From: Paraburkholderia dinghuensis
Lineage (GTDB): Bacteria > Pseudomonadota > Gammaproteobacteria > Burkholderiales > Burkholderiaceae
Length of the DNA: 64,000 nucleotides
Assembly (NCBI RefSeq): GCF_003837865.1
Contig: NZ_RQIS01000007.1
Coordinates: 186,001 to 250,000 of the forward strand
Reading direction: 5' to 3'
The translations under genes were made by a program, and so were the position numbers. Below are positions 8,560-16,462 of this stretch, in pieces. Below the pieces are notes generated by a model, which saw only the letters and a list, made by a program, of their open reading frames with translations, ran no database searches and had not been told where the DNA came from. The stretch's first letter is position 1. Every line of letters starts with the position of its first letter.

Positions 8560-9183
8560 ATGAACCTCCAATACCGTCTTTCGTCAAAGGCTCTGCTTCT
8601 CGCCGGCTTGTCCGCGCTAATGCTGTCTCCTGCCTTCGCGCAGGCCGGCGACAAGTTCATTCTGTCTAGCCCCGACATCGCTGCGGGCGGCAAGATTGCC
8701 GATAAGTTCGTGCTGAAAGGATTCGACTGTAAGGGCGAAAATGTGTCGCCGGCCCTGGTGTGGACGGGTGTGCCGGCAGGTACAAAATCATTCGCGCTAC
8801 AGGTCTACGATCCGGATGCGCCCACAGGCAGCGGCTTCTGGCACTGGACGGTCTACAACATTCCCGCGACCGTGACGCACCTGCCGCAGGCGGCCGGCAA
8901 TTCGGCGTCCGGCCTTCCGGCTGGTGCCAATGGCGGTATGAACGACTACCAGGACACGGGCACGACGGGTGGCAATGGCAACTACGGCGGCCCCTGCCCG
9001 CCGGTGGGCGACAAGCCGCATCGTTATGTCTTTACGTTGTTTGCGCTCGCCGTGAGCGATCTGTACGCGGCAGCCGGTATTCCGAAGACCGGTACCGCCG
9101 CGCTACACGGTTTCGCCCTGAACAAGGGGCTGGGTGACAAGCTGCTGGGTAAAGCGTCCTTTACAGCGTACTACGGCCGGTAA
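8560..9183 (+). CDS. Periplasmic YbhB/YbcL-type PEBP protein
   Basis: A 207-residue protein with a signal peptide ending near SPAFAQA. The phosphatidylethanolamine-binding-like fold is seen in GENVSPALVWTGVPAGTKSFALQVYDPDAPTGSGFWHW, including the conserved DPDAP and the HW of the ligand pocket, and in GPCPPVGDKPHRYVFTLFAL. YbhB/YbcL proteins are related to the Raf kinase inhibitor family; the function of most bacterial members is not established. An AAAGGAA site lies before the ATG. Confidence 0.88.
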   Translation: MNLQYRLSSKALLLAGLSALMLSPAFAQAGDKFILSSPDIAAGGKIADKFVLKGFDCKGENVSPALVWTGVPAGTKSFALQVYDPDAPTGSGFWHWTVYNIPATVTHLPQAAGNSASGLPAGANGGMNDYQDTGTTGGNGNYGGPCPPVGDKPHRYVFTLFALAVSDLYAAAGIPKTGTAALHGFALNKGLGDKLLGKASFTAYYGR

Positions 9184-9914
9184 TGGCTGGCCGGAGACTG
9201 ATGGACCGCTGGACCGTACTCGCGACGTGTCCAGCTGCTGCGTGGGCACGCGGTGGCTGGACCTGGGACGGTTGCCACATTTAGCCCTGGAAATTCGCCA
9301 ATCGTGGCCTTGTTTTTTTAGCTATCCCGTCAACTCGCCGCATTTATCCCCTCGACAATTAATCCCGAATCTATTTCTGGAGACGCGTTGTGGTCCGGAC
9401 GAGTTTTAAAAATGTGCTGCTTCGAGTTTCATATCAAGCCCCCGCTTTCCCTGAGACTGCCACTCCCAGACGAACGGTGCGTTGTGCGCGTTAATTCCTT
9501 GATTATCTCTTCGGACTCGTCGCGTAGCAGTCGTTCGTCTAGACGTCGGGAGCGTCCGGTTCGGGGTGCCTGTTACCCGTTGTTCAGAGCACACGCCGAA
9601 CGGCGGAATCTGCGTCGCGATTTCGCGACACCTGGCACATATTTTTGCGCTTATGCCACTGGCTATCCGCTTTCTATGCGCCCGATTTCTCGCGTAGTGG
9701 GGAAAACACGCGTGGGCGCGCGCCGAATGCGTTCAATGGTTGGGCGGTTCCTTGACGGTTCCTTGACGGTTCCTTGACGGTTCCATAAGGCAACGACAGG
9801 GATCTGACCACATTGCCGTGGCTACCAATCGCGCGCCTACTCCATGACGAGATCGATTGCAAGCTAGTGATTCAGCCGCGTTTTCCCTGCCCCGCACCGT
9901 TTGGTTTACATTCT
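9184..9914. other. Intergenic region with a short tandem repeat
   Basis: No supported gene across about 730 bp. It contains the 11-bp tandem repeat at 9745-9784. Several open frames here (for example 9388-9777) lack start signals and family features. Local base composition is lower in GC around 9300-9420. Confidence 0.4.
9745..9784. repeat. 11-bp direct tandem repeat, 3.6 copies
   Basis: The unit CGGTTCCTTGA occurs exactly at 9745-9755, 9756-9766 and 9767-9777, followed by a partial CGGTTCC at 9778-9784. The copies are identical, so the array is either recent or slippage-prone. It lies in non-coding DNA between the PEBP gene and the candidate small RNA. Confidence 0.9.
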
Positions 9915-9926
9915 TATAATCGAATC

Positions 9927-10047
9927 CGGTCAAAAATAAGCGCGGCTTTGGACGAATTGCGCGAGGAAATCGAGCGGGCCTGCCGCTCGCTAGCGCAAAT
10001 GGACACGTTGACGCGACAGAATACGGCACTTCCCTGGTGCCGTTTTT
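9927..10047 (+). ncRNA. Candidate small RNA with intrinsic terminator
   Basis: A perfect TATAAT at 9915-9920 could place a transcript start near 9927. A clean terminator, ACGGCAC (10023-10029) pairing with GTGCCGT (10037-10043) and a run of T to 10047, ends it about 120 nt later. No good -35 hexamer is visible 15-18 bp upstream of the TATAAT. One frame through the element encodes an amphipathic stretch (LDELREEIERACRSLAQMD) but has no start codon with a ribosome binding site, and the terminator lies inside that frame. A small regulatory RNA is the simpler reading. Confidence 0.4.
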
Positions 10048-10146
10048 CGCATGCGATTTTTTCGTAGTAGATGGTGTACACACCGGGTGTAGCGCACCGG
10101 CTCGTTGGTGGGTCAGCAATAAGACAGTAACAACAGGAGAAACTGC

Positions 10147-10539
10147 ATGAAGGCTATTCAAGTGTTCAAGCTGGCCGCAGCCACGGCTCTTGTGGCTGCT
10201 TCGTTTCAGGTCTATGCGCAGGGTGATGCGGCATCCGCTGCTCCCGCGGCTAGCGGTCCGACTGCGGCTGCGCAGCATCAGGTCAACCAGTCTCAGGCGC
10301 AACTGAAGCAGGCCAAGGCGGCCAACCGCGCGCTCAGCCGCAAGGTTCGCGGCGTCCTCGCCAAGGACAAGACGATTGACGTAGCGAAGATCACCGTGCG
10401 TGCGCGTGACGGCGCCGTGGAACTGCAGGGCTCGGTGCCCGAGCAGGCGCAAATCGAGCACGCCACGGAAGTCGCCAAGGGCGTGCAAGGCGTAACGTCG
10501 GTCAAGAACTCGCTGACGATCCGTCCGAACCAGTCCTGA
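10147..10539 (+). CDS. Periplasmic BON-domain protein
   Basis: A 130-residue protein. It has a signal peptide ending at VYAQG, a low-complexity Ala-rich linker, a helical segment around QLKQAKAANRALSRKV, and a C-terminal BON domain (RARDGAVELQGSVPEQAQIEHATEVAK) ending GVTSVKNSLTIRP. The family is linked to envelope stability. An AGGAG site precedes the ATG and a strong terminator follows, so it is probably transcribed alone. It is the second BON protein in the window but is not closely similar to the one at 5802 outside the domain. Confidence 0.85.
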   Translation: MKAIQVFKLAAATALVAASFQVYAQGDAASAAPAASGPTAAAQHQVNQSQAQLKQAKAANRALSRKVRGVLAKDKTIDVAKITVRARDGAVELQGSVPEQAQIEHATEVAKGVQGVTSVKNSLTIRPNQS

Positions 10540-10620
10540 GCGTCGTCCGGCGCGCGGGTGTTGCGCCCGTCGGGGCGTTGACGCCGACGTCGGGCGAAGT
10601 GCCCCGGGATTATCCTGAAG

Positions 10621-10665
10621 ACCGCACCTGCAGTTCCATTCGTGGACTGCAGGTGCGGTTTTTTT
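10621..10665 (+). terminator. Intrinsic terminator after BON gene
   Basis: A perfect 14-bp stem (10621-10634 with 10646-10659) is followed by six further T residues. The loop is 11 nt. It is one of the strongest terminators in the window and lies 80 bp after the BON gene stop. Confidence 0.92.
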
Positions 10666-10829
10666 CTTGCAAGCCGAATTCGGTGCAATGGAGTCTCGAT
10701 CCGTTTGCGTCGCCAACGAGTCGACTCGCAACGAGCATCGTCGCTAGCGTGGAGTCCGCGGCTTCCTGTAGCGATCCCGCCCATTTCGCGGATTTCGCAG
10801 TGCTGGACAGCGCCACTGCAATCTCGATG

Positions 10830-11831
10830 TCATTGGTTGCCGACGTCCGGTGCGCGAGGTCTATAGCGCAGCAGATGATCGGTTCCAGATTCAGACAGCC
10901 AGACCTCGCCCAGTCGACCCATCATCTGGCGAACGTTTGAATGCGGGCGTGGAAGGGCAAATACGTCGAACCGGTCCGCTCGTGGATCGAAACGCACAAG
11001 CGCGTTGGCGCCCCAGTCACTGAGCCAGACGATGTCACGGTCGTCGACGAAGATCGCGTATGGATGGGGGGCCTGGCCCGGCAGTCGCCATTCGCGCCAT
11101 TGATGCGTCGCCGTGTCGAACATGCCGACTTTCCCCGCGTTCCACTCGCTGACCCAGACGCGCCCCTTCGAATCGGACCATACACGGCGTGCGCCTTGAT
11201 CGGGCGTCGGTGGCTCGATGACCTGAACCGCACCGCTCGCGGAATCGATGCGGCCGAGATAGCTGCCAGCCAGGGAGGCGAAGTACAGGCTGCCGTCGGG
11301 GGTGACGCAGATGCCGTAAGGTCCGGGGCCGCGCGGTGCATCGAAAACGCGCATTCTGGCGGTCGCCGGGTCGAGTTCACCATAGATACCGCTTTGCCCG
11401 GTAAACCAGAGATGTCCGCGCTTGTCGAAGACCGCCGTATTCAGATTGGTGCCCGAGCGGTCTTTCGGCAACGCGAAACGCGTGACGGCGAGTGTTTTCG
11501 CGTCGACGCGAACGAGTGCGTTCTGGCCGCCGTCCGTGATCCATGCTGCGTGGTCAGGTCCGACGATCACGCCGTGCGGCGCCGCTCCGTCGCCGAGGGG
11601 GATCAAGTCGATCTTGCCACTGCGCGGGTCCAGTCGCCCGACTGCGCCACGTGCCTGTGCGGTGAACCATACGTTGCCGTCTGGCGCCGGAGCGACGTCG
11701 TGCGGTGCGCTGCCGGTGGGCACGGCGAACGAATCGAACGACGGCGATTGCGCCTGCGCCTGCGCGGAGCAGATGACGAGCATGGCACTCATCATTGCCG
11801 CCACGATTCGTCCTCTCGCTATCTCCAGCAT
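10830..11831 (-). CDS. Virginiamycin B lyase-like beta-propeller protein, secreted
   Basis: A 333-residue protein with an N-terminal signal peptide (cleavage near AQAQAQS). Repeats of about 40 residues with the pattern P-D-G-x-x-W-F-T occur through the protein (APDGNVWFTAQ, KRGHLWFTGQSG, TPDGSLYFASL, SKGRVWVSEWN, DRDIVWLSDWG), typical of the seven-bladed streptogramin-lyase fold. A GGAGG site lies before the ATG. Most homologues are not antibiotic lyases, and the periplasmic signal here argues for another, unknown substrate. Confidence 0.82.
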   Translation of the reverse strand: MLEIARGRIVAAMMSAMLVICSAQAQAQSPSFDSFAVPTGSAPHDVAPAPDGNVWFTAQARGAVGRLDPRSGKIDLIPLGDGAAPHGVIVGPDHAAWITDGGQNALVRVDAKTLAVTRFALPKDRSGTNLNTAVFDKRGHLWFTGQSGIYGELDPATARMRVFDAPRGPGPYGICVTPDGSLYFASLAGSYLGRIDSASGAVQVIEPPTPDQGARRVWSDSKGRVWVSEWNAGKVGMFDTATHQWREWRLPGQAPHPYAIFVDDRDIVWLSDWGANALVRFDPRADRFDVFALPRPHSNVRQMMGRLGEVWLSESGTDHLLRYRPRAPDVGNQ

Positions 11832-12154
11832 GTCCGCCTCCGTCTTCCAGGATGCGTTTCAAAGCGTGCGACGGGTTAATTGTTGCACTTATCTCGACTC
11901 AAAGCCGTGTGCGGCCATCAAGCGTCATAGGGGGCGCGTTACGCGTTTTCCACGTTCACCCGTCCCGGCTCAAGTCTGGCCTGAAACAGGCGCATTGTTC
12001 GTCGCGGTGTGGAAAGCAAAACACAGCCAGGGCGGCGTCTCGACATTCACGTTGCATTACTTTCCCTTGCCCGTTGACGGCCACCCAAACGCTGGCCGAC
12101 ACCGTCAAGGTGTCGACCCGCTACGACGTTATCGAGACGCTACCTTCAAACGCG
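11832..12154. other. Intergenic region, no gene seen
   Basis: About 320 bp between two minus-strand genes. A plus-strand frame crosses it but begins inside the propeller gene and has no start signal. A short inverted repeat (ACACCGTCAAGGTGT) near 12098 lies just after the end of the SDR gene and may act in termination. Confidence 0.4.
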
Positions 12155-12919
12155 TCACGTGCGCGTAATCGAAGCCCCACCATCGACCAGCGAAGCCGTA
12201 CCGGTCACGAACGACGAATCGTCGGACGCGAGATACAGCGCCGCGCGTGCGAGTTCTTCCGGCTTCGCGACGCGCTTGAGCGCGTGGAGTCCCGTCACGA
12301 ATGCCTGCGATTCGGCGGTGTTATTCATACCGCGATACATGTCGGTGTCCACTGCACCCGGAAGGATGGCATTCACGCGCACACCTTGCGGCCCGAATTC
12401 GGCAGCGAGCGCTTGTGTCAGTCCGATCAGACCGGACTTGCTGGCGGCATAGGCAGCCGTTTGCGGAAACGCGAACGAATAGCCGACGAAGGTCGAAGTG
12501 AAGATGATCGATCCGCCACCGTGCTTGATCATTTCGGGAATCTGATGCTTGGCGCCGAGAAACGCGCTCGTCAGGTTGGTGGCTAGCGTAGCTGACCAGC
12601 CCGATTCCGAGACCTCCGTGGACGGGCCCATTTCACCGAGCGTCCCCGCATTGTTATAGGCGATGTCGAGACGGCCGAAGCGCTCGACCGCGAGTGCAAC
12701 CAGCGCTTTCGCGAAGTCTTCGGATTGCACGTCCCCCGCAAGTGACACGGCCGTGCCACCTTCACGGGTAATTTCGGTCACGAGTGAATCGAGTTCGGAT
12801 TCGCGGCGCGCAGCCACGACGACCCTGGCACCCTCGGCAGCGAATAACTTCGCAGCGGCACGGCCAATACCTGCGCTGGCACCCGTCACGATGGCGACTT
12901 TTCCTGTCAAGCGTTGCAT
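12155..12919 (-). CDS. Short-chain dehydrogenase/reductase
   Basis: A 254-residue classical SDR. The Rossmann cofactor motif is TGASAGIGRAAA near residue 12, the NNAG motif is present, and the active site is formed by the Ser in IIFTSTF and YAASK. The start at 12919 (MQRLTGKVAIVTG) is preceded by GGAG. An upstream TTG at 12955 would add 12 residues of no family value. It is divergent from a LysR regulator that probably controls it. Substrate is unknown. Confidence 0.9.
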   Translation of the reverse strand: MQRLTGKVAIVTGASAGIGRAAAKLFAAEGARVVVAARRESELDSLVTEITREGGTAVSLAGDVQSEDFAKALVALAVERFGRLDIAYNNAGTLGEMGPSTEVSESGWSATLATNLTSAFLGAKHQIPEMIKHGGGSIIFTSTFVGYSFAFPQTAAYAASKSGLIGLTQALAAEFGPQGVRVNAILPGAVDTDMYRGMNNTAESQAFVTGLHALKRVAKPEELARAALYLASDDSSFVTGTASLVDGGASITRT

Positions 12920-13011
12920 GTCTATCTCCAGCTTCAGTTGTGGACCGATGCCCAATGCCCCGGCTCCGTGAACCTGACTATAGGGTTTCCAATCTGCTCG
13001 AAAAAGACGAT

Positions 13012-13032
13012 CTGAATGGCGGTATCATTCAG
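13012..13032. promoter_or_regulatory. Candidate LysR operator
   Basis: A perfect inverted repeat CTGAATG-N7-CATTCAG lies in the 138-bp gap between the divergent SDR and LysR genes, 26 bp before the LysR start. Size and spacing are in the range of LysR-type recognition sites, and the position suits control of both genes. Confidence 0.5.
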
Positions 13033-13057
13033 CTTTTATGAAGGATCGGAGCTCGAT

Positions 13058-13966
13058 ATGGACCGCCTGCGTGCATTCGAAGTCTTCGTTACTGTGGTTA
13101 GCCGGGGCAGCTTTGCGCGCGCGGCCGATGCGCTCGAAACGTCGCCCGCCAACATCACGCGCTATGTCAATGAACTCGAGGCGCATCTAGGCACGCGGCT
13201 GCTTAATCGCACCTCACGCAAGCTGTCTCTCACCGAAGGCGGCGAGACCCTTTATTCGCGCTGCAAGACGATTCTCGAAGACGTCGCCGAAACGGAAGGG
13301 CTGGTGTCGACAACGTCGATCGAACCACGCGGACGGCTGCGCATCAATGCGCCAGTCAGTTTCGGCGTCCGGCATCTCGCGCCGTTGTGGCCGCAGTTCA
13401 TGCAGCGATATCCCGATGTCGAACTCGACATTGCGCTCATCGACCGCGTCGTCGACATCGTGGAGGAGGGCTTCGATCTGGCCATTCGTATCTCGCGCGC
13501 GGGTACGGCTGACCATGCAGCCCGCAAACTGGCGACGTCGAAAAATTTCCTGTGCGCTTCTCCAGACTATCTGGATGCCTGGGGACATCCGGAATCACCG
13601 GCCGACCTGATCAGACATCGATGCATCGGATACACGTACGCTGCGACGGCAGACAAATGGCAATTGACGGACAGCCACGGCAAGGTGCGCGCTGTCGAGG
13701 TCAACTGTCACATGCACACGAATAATGGTGATACAGCGCGAGCGGCGGCGCTCGCTGGGCACGGCGTGATCTGGCAACCCACGTTTCTGATCGGAGACGA
13801 CCTGCGCGCCGGCAGACTCGTTCGGGTGTTGCCTGAATACCGCTTGCCGGATATCGATGTGCTCGCACTATATCCGAGCCGTCGTCACGTGAGTGCGAAG
13901 GTGCGCGCGGCCATCGATTTTCTGGTCAATGCGTTTGCTGGCGTGCCGCCCTGGGACAGGGCGTGA
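13058..13966 (+). CDS. LysR-family transcriptional regulator
   Basis: A 302-residue regulator. The winged helix-turn-helix covers residues 1-60 (MDRLRAFEVFVTVVSRGSFARAADAL through LLNRTSRKLSLTEGG) and the effector-binding domain follows from about residue 88. The start at 13058 follows a GGAG. It is transcribed divergently from the SDR gene, the classical arrangement for a LysR protein and its target, and a palindrome lies between them. The effector is unknown. Confidence 0.92.
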   Translation: MDRLRAFEVFVTVVSRGSFARAADALETSPANITRYVNELEAHLGTRLLNRTSRKLSLTEGGETLYSRCKTILEDVAETEGLVSTTSIEPRGRLRINAPVSFGVRHLAPLWPQFMQRYPDVELDIALIDRVVDIVEEGFDLAIRISRAGTADHAARKLATSKNFLCASPDYLDAWGHPESPADLIRHRCIGYTYAATADKWQLTDSHGKVRAVEVNCHMHTNNGDTARAAALAGHGVIWQPTFLIGDDLRAGRLVRVLPEYRLPDIDVLALYPSRRHVSAKVRAAIDFLVNAFAGVPPWDRA

Positions 13967-14064
13967 AAGGGGGAAGCCGGCGCGTCTCGCGCGCCGGTTA
14001 GCACCGATCCGGCGCCAGGGTGATCACGCCACGCTAGCCACGCCAGCCACACTCGACGAGTGCG

Positions 14065-14529
14065 TCACACGGGGCGACCGATCCATCGCGCGACGCGTTT
14101 CTGATAAGCGCGGTACGGTTCCCCGAAGCGTTGGTCAAGCGCCTGTTCCTCCGGAATGATCTGCACGGCGGTGATGAGGATCACGAATAGCGGCGGAATG
14201 ATCCATGGACTCGCGCTGCCGAGCCAGATTGCCCAGCCGGTCAGGAGCAACGCCATGCCCAGATAAATCGGGTTGCGGCTAATACGAAAAACCCCGTCTG
14301 TCACGAGAGATGAGGCCTTGCCCGGGTCCATCGGAGAGGTGGTGGTATGCGCCTGATGCATACGCACGACAGCGGCCACGCCTATCGCGACCCCGATGGC
14401 TGCCACAACGCTGCCAGACTGATTCCATGGACGGGCGACCCATACAGCGAGCGGAAACCGGCGGTGCAGAACCCACATGATGACGGCCGCCGCCAGCATC
14501 AGGACGGGTGGCGGAATGCGAGGCTTCAT
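14065..14529 (-). CDS. Isoprenylcysteine carboxyl methyltransferase-family membrane protein
   Basis: A 154-residue integral membrane protein with three or four hydrophobic segments. The C-terminal part, VTDGVFRISRNPIYLGMALLLTGWA and PEEQALDQRFGEPYRAYQKRVARWI, carries the RNPxY and E-E-x-x-L-x-x-xFGxxYxxY signature of the ICMT/NnrU-like phospholipid-methyltransferase fold. These proteins use S-adenosylmethionine; the substrate in bacteria is usually unknown. The start at 14529 is the one that keeps the first membrane segment intact, though its ribosome binding site is weak. Confidence 0.85.
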   Translation of the reverse strand: MKPRIPPPVLMLAAAVIMWVLHRRFPLAVWVARPWNQSGSVVAAIGVAIGVAAVVRMHQAHTTTSPMDPGKASSLVTDGVFRISRNPIYLGMALLLTGWAIWLGSASPWIIPPLFVILITAVQIIPEEQALDQRFGEPYRAYQKRVARWIGRPV

Positions 14530-14791
14530 GGATGAGATCCCCTGGACAATGTGAGTGTGTGTAGCGCCGATAGTGGAATGAAATAGCGGAATGAATATAC
14601 GCGATGCGCGTCGCATTGCGTTTATTCCCGGGAACATCGCTTGCTCGCCGCCAACGACTTTGCGCGACAAGTCATGAGCCGACGCCGGAAATGCGTCGAC
14701 GCGTGGCAGTAAATGTGTGAGCAATCCGGAACTCCGGCAAACTGTAGCGTGTGCGAAGTCCAACGCAAGCGCTGGAGCGAGGAGAAAAGCC

Positions 14792-16378
14792 ATGACGAGG
14801 CGGACCCTGGCAGGCAGCAACCACCCGGCACCGGCCGATGCAAAGTGCGTGGGTGCGTGCGACCCCGCAGAACGTTTTGACATCGTGGTGATGCTGCGCC
14901 GCCAGAACGGCGCCGGCTTCCGCGATCTGGTCGAGCGGCTCGAGTCAGGCGACGCGTCGGCACAGCCGGTGTCGCGCGAAGAATTCGAACACCGCTTCGG
15001 CGCTTCTGCCGCCGATGTCCAGTGCGTCGAGCGATTCGCCGCGTCGCATGGACTCACGGTCGTGAACACGGACCCGGCCGCGCGGCGCGTCGTGCTCTCC
15101 GGCACGGTGGAGCAGTACAACACTGCGTTCGGCGTCGAACTGCAGCACTTCGAGCATCAGGTGGGCAACGCCACGCATCACTTCCACCAGCCGGGCCATC
15201 CCGTGCATCTGCCCGACGACGTCCACGAAATCGTCACGGCCGTGCTTGGCTTCGATAATCGGGCGAAGGCGCGTCCGCACTTTCGCACCAACCCGACAAT
15301 CCGTCCGCCCATTCGCGCTGCGCGCGCCGTGAGCAATTCGTTCACGCCACTGCAGATCGCACAGCTCTATGGCTTCCCGTCCGGCGATGGCCGCGGGCAG
15401 TGCATCGCGCTCGTCGAACTGGGCGGCGGCTACAGCGAGACGGACCTGCAGGCGTATTTCAGCGCGCTTAGCGTGCCGTTTCCGATAGTGGAATCGGTGT
15501 CCGTCGATCAGGCGAAGAACGCCCCCACCGGCGATCCGAATGGTCCCGATGGCGAAGTCACGCTCGACGTCGAGATCGCGGGTGCGCTCGCGCCGGCGGC
15601 GCGAATCGCCGTGTATTTCGCGCCAAACAGCGAGGTGGGTTTCGTCGATGCCGTGAGCGCAGCGTTGCACGACAGCACACGCAATCCCTCGGTCATTTCG
15701 ATCAGTTGGGGCGCGCCTGAATCGGCCTGGACACAGCAGACGCTCACTGCGCTCAACGACGTGCTGCAGACGGCCGTGGCGCTCGGCGTGACCGTGTGCG
15801 CTGCGTCCGGCGACAGCGGCTCATCGGATGGCGTCGGCGACGGCGCAGATCATGTGGACTTCCCTGCGTCGAGCCCTTACGCACTCGGCTGTGGCGGAAC
15901 GCGCGTGACGGCGGCCAATGGCAAGATCGAGCGCGAGACGGTGTGGAGCAGCGCCAGCGACGGGGCAACGGGCGGCGGCGTAAGTGCGACCTTCACGCTG
16001 CCAGCCTGGCAGAAGGGCCTTTCGGTCGCGGGCAGCGACGGCAGCACAAGCGTGCTCGCGCGTCGCGGCGTCCCCGATGTGTCCGCGGATGCCGATCCTG
16101 CCACGGGCTATGTCGTGCGCATCGGCGGAAGCGATACGGTGGTGGGCGGCACGAGCGCGGTCGCGCCGCTGTGGGCTGCGCTGATCGCGCGCATCAATGC
16201 CACGCGCGGCAAACCCGTGGGCTTCGTGAATGCGTTGCTTTACGCACAGCCTGGTGCATTCAACGACATCACGAGCGGTAACAACGGCGATTATTCTGCC
16301 GCGCCCGGCTGGGACGCCTGCACGGGCCTCGGTACACCGGTGGGCGCCAAAGTGGCGGCGGTGTTCGCGTCGGCGTAG
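14792..16378 (+). CDS. Sedolisin (S53) serine-carboxyl peptidase, kumamolisin type
   Basis: A 528-residue acid endopeptidase precursor. The N-terminal 170 residues are the pro-kumamolisin activation domain (VSREEFEHRFGASAADVQCVERF). Catalytic residues can be placed: E255 and D259 in GEVTLD, D341 in ASGDSG (oxyanion hole) and the nucleophile S455 in GGTSAVAPL. The C-terminal NDITSGNNGDYSAAPGWDACTGLG contains the calcium site. GAGGAG precedes the ATG. There is no obvious signal peptide, as in several proteobacterial sedolisins. It is followed by a carboxypeptidase gene on the same strand, suggesting joint peptide degradation at low pH. Confidence 0.92.
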   Translation: MTRRTLAGSNHPAPADAKCVGACDPAERFDIVVMLRRQNGAGFRDLVERLESGDASAQPVSREEFEHRFGASAADVQCVERFAASHGLTVVNTDPAARRVVLSGTVEQYNTAFGVELQHFEHQVGNATHHFHQPGHPVHLPDDVHEIVTAVLGFDNRAKARPHFRTNPTIRPPIRAARAVSNSFTPLQIAQLYGFPSGDGRGQCIALVELGGGYSETDLQAYFSALSVPFPIVESVSVDQAKNAPTGDPNGPDGEVTLDVEIAGALAPAARIAVYFAPNSEVGFVDAVSAALHDSTRNPSVISISWGAPESAWTQQTLTALNDVLQTAVALGVTVCAASGDSGSSDGVGDGADHVDFPASSPYALGCGGTRVTAANGKIERETVWSSASDGATGGGVSATFTLPAWQKGLSVAGSDGSTSVLARRGVPDVSADADPATGYVVRIGGSDTVVGGTSAVAPLWAALIARINATRGKPVGFVNALLYAQPGAFNDITSGNNGDYSAAPGWDACTGLGTPVGAKVAAVFASA

Positions 16379-16462
16379 CATGAGGCGGCGTCGCGCGCGC
16401 GGACAACGGCGACAAGCGGAAGAATTCGAAAACGTCACACACTGCACGAGCAGGGAGACGAT

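Noticed and set aside
9813..10067. An 84-codon protein spanning the candidate small RNA
   Set aside because: The frame includes a terminator hairpin and its only ATG lies far upstream of the helical part without a ribosome binding site; kept as a small-RNA candidate instead.
11422..12168. A 248-codon plus-strand frame opposite the propeller gene
   Set aside because: Its first two thirds are the antisense of a signal-peptide protein with clear repeats; the remainder has no start or domain.
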